Origin: DATKZH01 sp964475955
GTDB taxonomy: Bacteria; Planctomycetota; Planctomycetia; Pirellulales; Thermoguttaceae
DNA: 19,541 nucleotides
Assembly: GCA_964475955.1 (NCBI GenBank)
Contig: CAYYZY010000150.1
Span: 1 to 19,541 of the forward strand
Direction: 5' to 3'
Part shown: one piece after another, positions 1-7,199 of the stretch
Numbering within the stretch: the stretch's first letter is position 1
How the letters are laid out: each line of letters opens with the position of its first letter
Position numbers and translations under genes: made by a program
Notes under the pieces: model-generated
What the model was told of the DNA's origin: nothing
Seen by the model: the letters and a program-made list of their open reading frames with translations, nothing else
Databases searched by the model: none

Positions 1-1141
1 ACTCCCCCGCCAACGACCGCACGTAATCGACCACGTGCCAGATCTCCTCCGGCGCAAGCGCGCCGGGCACCCCCGGCATGGGGCCGGTGGCGGGCATCGG
101 CGTGCCCTTGATGCCCACGTGGATCCGCCAGTAGAGGTCGATCGGCCGGCTCCCGCCGCGAAAGGCCCCTTCGCGGAAATCCCGTGCCCGGAGCCGCTGG
201 AGGGGGAGCGTGTACAACTTGACAAGCTCCTTGGTCTTCTCGGGCGTGACGCCCACCTTCGGCTTGTTCCAATCATCGTACAGTTCGGTCTCTTCGCCGT
301 CACCCGCCCCCTCCGGGCCGTGGCACTTCACGCACTGGGCGTTCTTGTCGCCGTAGAGCTGGCGTCCCAGCGCGATCGACTCGGCGAGCGACTTGGGCGT
401 GGTCGACGGCCTCGGCGGGGGGACCACGACGAACTCCTCCGGCTCCTCTTCCGGCAGGGCCCACGACTCGGCCGCCGCGAGGACCCCGTAGTCCATGACC
501 AAGTCCAGCGCGTCCTTCCACAGCGGCAGGGGCTCATCCTCATCGACGACCAGCGTGATCAGGTAGAGTTCCGTCTGCCCGCGGATGCCCAAGTACTTGA
601 CGTACTCCCCGAGGGCGGCCCTTTCGCGCGGCTCCAACTGGGCGAACGAGGGCATGGCCGTGTCGGCGACCCCCTCGACGAGCGTCCGCTCCAGGTCGTC
701 TTGGGTCGGCTTCGCCCCGGCGAGCGTGGAGGTGTACTTGAAAATGCCGTTGCGGAAATCGCGAGGGTAGGGATCGAGGACCGTGGCCAGCGCCCCCGCC
801 CCGTCGCCCGAGATCCCGTGGCACGTGGCGCAGTGCTGCCGGTACAAGCCCTGCTCGGGGCCTGCCCCCCCATCATCGGACGGCCGCCTTCCCAGCGGGC
901 CGGCGGCCGTTTCCAGCAGTTCGAGGTTCAGCTCGGCGCCGTCGGGTACCGTGGGAGCGTCGGGCGTGCCGAACAGCATGACGAGCGTTTCGGAGATCGC
1001 GTCGGTCTGGGCCGCGGTGATTTCGCTCGGATCGCGGCCTTCCAGGTTCAGACGGAACTCCGGCGGCGGCGACATGCGGCAGCCCGCGGCGCAGAGCACC
1101 GTCCAGACGACAACCGCCCGCGTGATCCCGGTGATCGACAC
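1..1141 (-). CDS. Dihaem c-type cytochrome, lipoprotein (3' end beyond window)
   Basis: Exported electron carrier with two mono-haem cytochrome c domains. The haem motifs are CATCH at about residues 104-108 and CVKCH at about 269-273; the frame is open to the left edge, so the C-terminus is missing. I chose the GTG at 1141-1139 because it gives a lipoprotein signal: a short hydrophobic stretch (AVVVWTVL) followed by the lipobox-like CAAGC. The next ATG (1075-1073) would remove that signal. Probable distal Met-type ligands lie in the 'TAMPSF' and 'TPMPATGPM' segments. It starts 59 bp after the Tat-exported protein's stop and is probably the last or near-last gene of the Rieske/cytochrome b operon, where it could carry electrons from the octahaem protein to a terminal oxidase (inference). 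The family is clear; the start and the exact partner are not. Confidence 0.85.
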   Translation of the reverse strand, partial: MSITGITRAVVVWTVLCAAGCRMSPPPEFRLNLEGRDPSEITAAQTDAISETLVMLFGTPDAPTVPDGAELNLELLETAAGPLGRRPSDDGGAGPEQGLYRQHCATCHGISGDGAGALATVLDPYPRDFRNGIFKYTSTLAGAKPTQDDLERTLVEGVADTAMPSFAQLEPRERAALGEYVKYLGIRGQTELYLITLVVDEDEPLPLWKDALDLVMDYGVLAAAESWALPEEEPEEFVVVPPPRPSTTPKSLAESIALGRQLYGDKNAQCVKCHGPEGAGDGEETELYDDWNKPKVGVTPEKTKELVKLYTLPLQRLRARDFREGAFRGGSRPIDLYWRIHVGIKGTPMPATGPMPGVPGALAPEEIWHVVDYVRSLAGE

Positions 1142-1200
1142 GGGCGGGCGACGTTTTCCAGTCGCGCCATGCTGGAGGGTGGAGGCGGCCAAGCGCAACG

Positions 1201-2013
1201 CTACTTCTCAAACATCGAGGGGGCCAGCTTGATGGTGCCCAGGTCGTTGGTGCCCGGCTTGATCGTCGTCTCGAAGCGGCCCTTGCGCCAGTCGGGCGTG
1301 TCGAGGTAGCCGACGCGCTCGTGCCAAACCTGGAATTCCAGCTCGCCGACCGGCAACTTGGGGATCGTGAACGTGCCGTCGGCGGCCGAAACGGCCACGT
1401 ACGGGTTGTCGCGCGGCAGGATGTAGCCGCTTTCCCACGGATGGTAGTTGCACGTGATGAGCACGGGGACGTTCTGCCTGCGCCGGAACGTCCAGGTGGC
1501 CGACGTCACTTCGTCGGGACTGGGGGCCGCGGGAAGGATGATGTTGGCGGGCCGGTCCGCCAAGGGGGAAAACGCCACGTTGTCGGCGATCGGCTGGTCG
1601 TTGGTGGTGTAGAACTCCTGCTCGTCGCACCAGATGTGCAGGCAGTGCGGAACGAAGATGCACCTCGTGTTCTCCATGAGCACGCGGGGCTCGACCGACT
1701 CCTTCAGCTCCGGGCAGACGTCGACCCGGCGAGTCCGTACGTAGATGTAGACGTTCGCCAGCCCGCCCTCTTCGCCGACCACGAGCGATTCGTCGCGGAT
1801 GTCGTACTTTCCGCAGCACTCGACGTCCTTGTCCACCTTGAGCTTCTTGGGCTCGGGCGCCTTTCCGTCGTAGACGAAGCGACCGACGAGGTCGCCCCAC
1901 CGGTCGGCGGCGGCCGCCCGGAGAATGTTGGGGGCCTGGAACGTGGCGGCCACACCCGCCGCAACCGCCCCGGCCCGGGTCACGAACTGTCGCCGATTGA
2001 GCTCTCGCGTCAT
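1201..2013 (-). CDS. Tat-exported cupredoxin-like / carboxypeptidase-regulatory-like protein
   Basis: A 270-residue exported protein of unknown exact function. The N-terminus (NRRQFVTRAGAVAAG) is a twin-arginine signal. The C-terminal half has the pattern of planctomycete cupredoxin-like proteins: 'ITCNYHPWESGYI' at 186-198 followed by 'DNPYVAVSAADGTFTIPKLP', a transthyretin/CarboxypepD_reg-like strand pattern, then 'FQVWHE'. Candidate metal ligands are His123, Cys188 and His191, but no typical downstream Met ligand is seen, so copper binding is not assured. A Cys-Cys pair is present at 66-67. The start at 2013 is favoured over upstream in-frame codons because GAGGAG lies 8 bases before it and the Tat signal begins there. 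It sits between the octahaem and dihaem cytochromes, which suggests a periplasmic role in the same respiratory chain (inference). Confidence 0.82.
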   Translation of the reverse strand: MTRELNRRQFVTRAGAVAAGVAATFQAPNILRAAAADRWGDLVGRFVYDGKAPEPKKLKVDKDVECCGKYDIRDESLVVGEEGGLANVYIYVRTRRVDVCPELKESVEPRVLMENTRCIFVPHCLHIWCDEQEFYTTNDQPIADNVAFSPLADRPANIILPAAPSPDEVTSATWTFRRRQNVPVLITCNYHPWESGYILPRDNPYVAVSAADGTFTIPKLPVGELEFQVWHERVGYLDTPDWRKGRFETTIKPGTNDLGTIKLAPSMFEK

Positions 2014-2149
2014 GACATACGCTCCTCGCGCCAACGTTTGGCCGTGGAAGGGATTTCCCTGTGGTTTCGCGTGGGTCTCGTACCTCGATCCACCCTCCGT
2101 GCGGTACATCATCCGCCCCGGTTCACGGTGCGCCCCGGCGCTTCTCGAG

Positions 2150-2171
2150 CCCAGGGGCTGCAACCCCTGGG
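2150..2171. repeat. Perfect 8-bp hairpin (CCCAGGGG/CCCCTGGG)
   Basis: CCCAGGGG, a 6-base loop CTGCAA, then CCCCTGGG. The stem can extend by a G-T wobble and an A-T pair. It lies in the 282-bp gap (2014-2295) between the octahaem gene and the Tat-exported protein gene. No T-run follows on either strand, so an intrinsic terminator is not supported. It looks like a dispersed palindrome or an mRNA-processing/stability hairpin. The same gap holds a weak -10-like TATACT on the minus strand (2251-2246) without a convincing -35. Confidence 0.6.
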
Positions 2172-2295
2172 TTGGGAAGGACAGTCACCGGGAAAACGAT
2201 CACCGGAAATGTGCCGCACGACGTTCCGGGTTCAACGCAACTCCAAGTATACGCGATCGCACGCCGGCTTGCCACACGCGGGCGGGCTTGCCGGG

Positions 2296-5200
2296 CTACG
2301 GTGCCGCCGGCTCGGTGTCCGCAGGCGGTTTCGCGTGTTCGGCCGCCTCGATCATCCGGCGGATCGACGTGCGGCGCTGGAGGTACGCGTCGTAGCCGAG
2401 GAGCAGGTCGGCCACGGCGTCGAGCTGTTCGAGGCTCTCGCCCTCGAACAGGTCCTGCCCCAGCGGCGGCCCGGTGGGGGGGAAATTGACCGGCATGCCC
2501 GTGTAGGGCAGCACGGATTTCGGATTGGCCAGCCACCTGCGCAGGTAGTCGGGCCGCAGGCGTTCCCCCACGCGGTCGAGCCGGGGTCCCAGCACCGTGG
2601 CGATTTCTCCGCCCGGAGTATAATCACCCACCAAGTGACACTTCGCGCAGAACGTGACCCGGTCGATCACGATCCGCATGGCGTCGTCGAGGCGCCCGGG
2701 GCGTTCCGGTTCGTCGGGGTCCAGAGCCGTGTCGCGGCTCCGGGGCGGCGCGGTGTACGGGAACGGCACGCCCGCCGCTGCCGCGAAGTAGTCGACCAGC
2801 TTGGCGGCCTCCTCCGCCGACAGGGTGTACTTCGGCATGCGCAACACCGAGGCCGGACGGATCGCGAACGGCTCCAACAGGTAGTCGTGCAGCCAGGCGG
2901 GCTCGACCTTGGCGCCTTCGCCGACCAGCGGGGGCGGCACCCAGCCCCAGGCCTCCATCACCGCCGGGTTGTCGTCGTCGAGCACGTGCGGGAAGAGCAT
3001 GCGGCTGAAGGCGCCGCCCCAGGCGGGCCGGATCCGCCTCAGTTGCGGCGCGTAGGTGGGCCTGATCCGTTGCTCCTCGACGGTCAATGGCCCCAGCGCG
3101 CCTGCCCCCGCCTCCCTGCCCACCACGCCGAACGGATCGGAGACGGCCAACTGCGCGGAGCCCACCCTCCACACCTCCCACTGGTCCGCCGTCTTCAGCG
3201 CGAGCGGCTCCCAGAGGTTGAGGTAATACATGGGGTGGTCGTCGTCGTCGACGTCTTCGAGTATCTCCCCCCATTCGTCTCTCTGGGGCATCCCGACCGC
3301 TTCGGCCGCGTACAGCCCGCGGCGGTCGGCCGCCGTCTCGCCGGGCCTCTCGGCTTCGGTCCGGCGCGCAACGAACGCGAAATCCTCGACTTCGTACGGC
3401 TCCTCGACCTCCTCCGGGGCGTACCGGATTTGCCATCGCTCCATCTCAAGCACGTGGCACTCGGCGCAGGCGTAGCGGTCGAGCACCTTGCGTCCCTCGG
3501 CAATCGCCCGGGCGCGGCGGTCGGGCTGGTGGACGTACTTCTCGGCGGGCGGGTCGGCGACCAGTCCGAGCACGAAGGTGACGATGGCTTCGCGCTCCTC
3601 GGGCGTGAGCGTGAACCGGCCCATGGTGAGGTGCTCGTTGTACGGCTTGTTCTGCGCCTTCATGTAGTCGAAGCTCCGCGGCCCGCGCAACTTCTGCCAA
3701 ACGAACCCCTCGCGTCGGTGCGCGAGCAGCGCCTCGATGTAGAAGGGGATCGGCTCGGATTTCCGCGGGGCATCTCCACGGCCGGGCGCCTTCTTCGCCC
3801 GCCCGGAACCCTCCGGCCCCGTTTTCGGGCTCCGCCAGCGGCGGGCGTCGGCGAGGAAGCGGCCTATCTGCTCGAAGGCCAGCAGCGACTCCTGTTTGCG
3901 GCCCCAGTCGGAGAGCGCGGGCCCGATCGGCTTGGCGTCTTCGAAGCCGGGGACGTCGTGGCACCCGAAGCAGCCCCGCTTGCGGATCGTGCGCCGGCCC
4001 ACGTAGCGGAGCTTCTTGTCGAGCGACACGCGGCCGAGCAGCTCGACGGCGTCGCCCTGCGCCCGATCGGCGGTCAGCTCCAGGTCGCCGCGCAGATAGT
4101 CCCGCGCGCTTTGCGTCGAAATGGCCCCCGCCAGGTGGAGCATGACCAGTTCGTCGAGGTCCGACGCCGCGAGCTTCGGGCGCGCCGCAGGGGGCTCGAC
4201 CGGGTCGTCCGATTCGAGCAGGTAGGCCGCCACGTCGGCCGCCGGATCGGTCATGCGCGGCGCCGCCGAGTCGCCCGGGCCGTCGTCCTCCGCAGCCAGC
4301 GGGACCGGCTCGAGGAGCGTGTTGGGCATGAGCGTGCGCGAGGAGTACCGGGACGGATCGCGGATCCAGCTTACCATCCAGCGCCGTCCGACCTCCGTGG
4401 TCAGCTTGCCGGCCAACGCGGAGAGGTTCGGCCCGTGCGTCGACTGGGCCTCCGGGAAGTCGTCGTGCTTATGGCAGGCCGCGCAGCCCTGGGTGAGGAA
4501 GAGCCGTTTACCCCGCTCGGCCGAGGGCGGCTCGGTCACTTCGGGCGGCGGTTCCAGGGCCTCGACCGGCTGGCTGACGCCGAGCAGGTACTCGGTCACC
4601 GCATAAACCTCGGCCGCCTCGTACCGTTTCACTTTGTCGCGGGTTTCGCCCGTGAGGAAGGGTTGCAGGTCGTAGATCTGCGGCATTTGCGTGTCGGGAC
4701 GAATCGCGCTCGGTTTGCGGAGCCAGGCGTCGATGAAATCGGCGTCGAGCTTGCCGGCGACGTCGCGCAGGCTCGGCCCGACCTTGCGCATCGTGCCCGG
4801 CGCGTCGAGATCGGTCGCCAACACGTCGAGCGCCCGGGCGACCGCGTCGCCTCGCGCGGCCGGCTCGGCGAGGCGTCGGACGGCCGCACCGAGGCCTTCG
4901 TCGCCCGCGAGCGAAGCGACCAGCCGTTGCCGCGGCGCGGGGTCTTCCGGGCGGTCGGCCACCCGGCGGGCAAGCGACCGCTGGTCTCCCGCGAGCTCCG
5001 CCGAGTGGATCAACCGGCGCGCGGCCGCCGCGTAGTTGGGCTCGAGGCGCATGTCGGGCCCGACGCGCTCGCCCGACGGCCCGATGCCGCGAATCTCGTG
5101 GCACCCGAAGCATCCCCGCGTACGCACCAGGTCGTAGCCGGCCAGCAGCTTGGGGGCCGGGGGATCGGGAAATCGTTGGCTGGGAGCCAGGTCGGTCACG

Positions 5201-6810
5201 TCGTGATGGCAGGCGAGGCAGCTCGACTCGGCGAACCGCTCGGCCAGCATGGGCAGGTCCCAGTGCTCGTTCCAGAACCAGTCGTGCTCGCGGCGCCAGC
5301 GGTTCCCCTCCTCGGGCGTGTTGGGCGTGTGCGAGGCGAACTTGAACTCGGTGGCGCTGCCCTGCCCCCGGTGACACGCGGTGCAGCCGAACTCGCTCAT
5401 CGGGTGCGGGCTGAGCGAGCCGACGAACAGGTCCAAGCGGGGATGCGACCGGTAGGGATGCGGCAGGCCGCGACGGACGTCGAGCCGGACGGCCCGCGGC
5501 CCTTCATCCGAATCATCTCCTGTTTCCGCATCCACCGCCTCCCGTCGCCCGCCTTCGGCCGACACCGCCGGGCCGGCGCCCGCTTCGAGGAGGGCCCGCT
5601 CGGCCGCGGACCGGTCGGCCGGTTTCCGGCCGTCGACGGCCAGGACGGCGTCGCCCGGCAGGAGTCCGGCGTCGGCCGCGGCCGTGCGCGGCAGGACCCG
5701 GCCGACGGTCGGCTGGTGGTCATCGAGGACGCCGCGGGGCGCGAGCGTCAAGCCGTAGAGCGATTGCAGGGTGCGTGCGCCGCGGTCGGGTGCGTCGGCC
5801 TCTTCGGCGCCCTGGAATCCGGGGATGGCCAGTTCCAGGGCGAGCCGCTCTTCGTTCAGGCAGGCCGGTTGGAAGGGCGAGCCGGGCAGGGTCTTGTCGA
5901 TCCCCTGGTGGCACGTGGGGCAGCGATCGAACCGGGCCACGCGGCGAAAGTTGTAGTCGAGCGTCAGCTCCGGCAGCCAGATCTGCTCGATCGCCAGCGG
6001 GCGGCCCAGCGCGTCGACGATCGGCATGTCCAGCACGCGCTTCGCCGCGCTGGGGCGCTGCTCGGCCAGCGTGCGGCGAAGCCGCGCGACCGCGGCCCGG
6101 TGCTCGGCCAGCGCGCGCCGCGCTTCGTCTTCCGCTTTTGTGATCTCGGCCAGCAGGCCGCGGAGCGTCTGGTGGTCGGCCGCGGCCCGTTCGGCCCGGC
6201 GTGCCAGGACGTCGACGTCGCGCTTCGCCTGGGTGACGCGCGCCTGCAACCGGCGGAGCCTCTCCTCCGACAGCCCCTCGCCGGCGGCGGCCTCGAACGC
6301 GCTGCGCGCCTCGTCGAACTCCGCCCGGCGGAATCGGAGGCGGCGGTCGAGGCCGTCGCGCCGGTCCGCGGCCGCGGCCACGTGCTCGCCAAGCCGGTCG
6401 AGGAGCTTCTGCCGGGCCTCGGCGCTCGGCTCGTCGGCCAGCGATTCCCGCGCGTTTTGAATCGGCGTAAGGTCCGGCGGCGGGCCCTCCCGGCGCGAAG
6501 CGATCTGTTCGACCGCCGCGCAGAAACGCTCGATTGACTCCCGCTCGGGCACCGCCTGCCGTGCCTCGGCCAGCGCGCCTTCAATCTCCTGCTCCCGGAA
6601 GGCGAACTCTTCCGTCTTGCGCTCGCGGAGCCACGCCTCGGTGAGCCACGGCTCCACCCGATCGCGGAACGTGCGCTGGTAGACCTTCCACGAGCGCCAA
6701 TGGTCGGCCGCCACCATCCACACCGTCACCGCCAGAAGCGCCAGCGCCGAAAGCGCAAACACCACGTGCAGCCGGCGGATGTCGTAGTAGGTGGTTTCGG
6801 AAGCGCGCAT
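2296..6810 (-). CDS. Giant octahaem cytochrome c with coiled coil and PDZ domain
   Basis: A 1504-residue membrane-anchored multihaem cytochrome, probably the cytochrome c component of the adjacent Rieske/cytochrome b complex. An N-terminal membrane segment (about 14-34) is followed by a long charged Arg/Glu/Ala-rich coiled coil (about 55-250). Eight CXXCH motifs follow: CPTCH 297, CTACH 476, CLACH 531, CFGCH 567, CAACH 776, CFGCH 947, CAECH 1115 and CAKCH 1388. A PDZ-like domain lies between the first two (about 353-415, 'AGLLPGDAVLAVDGRKP'). Probable axial methionines are in MPQ 709, MPN 828, MGR 1063, MPK 1325 and MPV 1439, so the last five haems look like class I domains and the first three may be bis-His. 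The start follows a pyrimidine-rich repeat arm with no Shine-Dalgarno sequence. The family is certain as a multihaem cytochrome; its exact role is inferred from the operon. Confidence 0.93.
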   Translation of the reverse strand: MRASETTYYDIRRLHVVFALSALALLAVTVWMVAADHWRSWKVYQRTFRDRVEPWLTEAWLRERKTEEFAFREQEIEGALAEARQAVPERESIERFCAAVEQIASRREGPPPDLTPIQNARESLADEPSAEARQKLLDRLGEHVAAAADRRDGLDRRLRFRRAEFDEARSAFEAAAGEGLSEERLRRLQARVTQAKRDVDVLARRAERAAADHQTLRGLLAEITKAEDEARRALAEHRAAVARLRRTLAEQRPSAAKRVLDMPIVDALGRPLAIEQIWLPELTLDYNFRRVARFDRCPTCHQGIDKTLPGSPFQPACLNEERLALELAIPGFQGAEEADAPDRGARTLQSLYGLTLAPRGVLDDHQPTVGRVLPRTAAADAGLLPGDAVLAVDGRKPADRSAAERALLEAGAGPAVSAEGGRREAVDAETGDDSDEGPRAVRLDVRRGLPHPYRSHPRLDLFVGSLSPHPMSEFGCTACHRGQGSATEFKFASHTPNTPEEGNRWRREHDWFWNEHWDLPMLAERFAESSCLACHHDVTDLAPSQRFPDPPAPKLLAGYDLVRTRGCFGCHEIRGIGPSGERVGPDMRLEPNYAAAARRLIHSAELAGDQRSLARRVADRPEDPAPRQRLVASLAGDEGLGAAVRRLAEPAARGDAVARALDVLATDLDAPGTMRKVGPSLRDVAGKLDADFIDAWLRKPSAIRPDTQMPQIYDLQPFLTGETRDKVKRYEAAEVYAVTEYLLGVSQPVEALEPPPEVTEPPSAERGKRLFLTQGCAACHKHDDFPEAQSTHGPNLSALAGKLTTEVGRRWMVSWIRDPSRYSSRTLMPNTLLEPVPLAAEDDGPGDSAAPRMTDPAADVAAYLLESDDPVEPPAARPKLAASDLDELVMLHLAGAISTQSARDYLRGDLELTADRAQGDAVELLGRVSLDKKLRYVGRRTIRKRGCFGCHDVPGFEDAKPIGPALSDWGRKQESLLAFEQIGRFLADARRWRSPKTGPEGSGRAKKAPGRGDAPRKSEPIPFYIEALLAHRREGFVWQKLRGPRSFDYMKAQNKPYNEHLTMGRFTLTPEEREAIVTFVLGLVADPPAEKYVHQPDRRARAIAEGRKVLDRYACAECHVLEMERWQIRYAPEEVEEPYEVEDFAFVARRTEAERPGETAADRRGLYAAEAVGMPQRDEWGEILEDVDDDDHPMYYLNLWEPLALKTADQWEVWRVGSAQLAVSDPFGVVGREAGAGALGPLTVEEQRIRPTYAPQLRRIRPAWGGAFSRMLFPHVLDDDNPAVMEAWGWVPPPLVGEGAKVEPAWLHDYLLEPFAIRPASVLRMPKYTLSAEEAAKLVDYFAAAAGVPFPYTAPPRSRDTALDPDEPERPGRLDDAMRIVIDRVTFCAKCHLVGDYTPGGEIATVLGPRLDRVGERLRPDYLRRWLANPKSVLPYTGMPVNFPPTGPPLGQDLFEGESLEQLDAVADLLLGYDAYLQRRTSIRRMIEAAEHAKPPADTEPAAP

Positions 6811-7199
6811 GGGTGAGTGGGGAGTGGGGAGAAGGGAGTTGGGAGTGGTGAGTTACTCGGAAGCGATCTTCTGTTGGTCAAGTAGGCGGTCGACGGTGGG
6901 GAACCACAGATGAACACGGATGAACACGGATGAACGCAGCCATGAGAGAACCAGTCCCGAGGCGTTTCCGGTTCACGTAGGAGATCCGCAGAAGCGCCCT
7001 GGGGACGAATCATCCAAGGAATCCGCGGTCCACGACCTCGACCGGCCTTGCGCCTCTACTTCCTCAATCTGTGTCCATCCGTGTTCATCTGTGGTTCACC
7101 GACTTCCCCTGTCGTACCCCATTCATCCTTCATCCTTCATCACTCCCAACTCCCTTCTCCCGACTCCCTACTCCTGACTCCCTGCTCCCGACTCCGATC
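6811..7199. repeat. Intercistronic nested inverted-repeat element, copy A
   Basis: This element fills the entire gap between the cytochrome b C-domain stop and the octahaem ATG. The left arm (6815-6856) is six purine-rich heptamers (GAGTGGG, GAGTGGG, GAGAAGG, GAGTTGG, GAGTGGT, GAGTTAC). The right arm (7121-7197) is eleven pyrimidine-rich heptamers (CTTCATC- and ACTCCCT-like). Segments 6827-6847 and 7141-7161 are perfect 21-bp reverse complements. An inner perfect 22-bp inverted repeat is 6901-6922 (starts GAACCACAGATG) with 7076-7097, and the ATGAACACGG unit is repeated next to it. The roughly 150-bp core has no convincing coding sequence but resembles the core of copy B (14581-14924). Confidence 0.88.

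Noticed and set aside
2150..2171. Intrinsic terminator
   Set aside because: Stable hairpin but no T-run on either side in either direction.
1321..6537. A 1738-codon open frame on the plus strand
   Set aside because: It is antisense to the octahaem gene, has no recognisable domain, is rich in Arg/Gly/Pro, and arises from high third-position GC. The minus-strand frame has eight CXXCH motifs and a PDZ pattern.
6920..7177. Short frames starting MNTDE.. in repeat element A (and MNADG.. in copy B)
   Set aside because: They arise from the ATGAACACGG repeat and lack similarity between the copies at protein level; not a gene.
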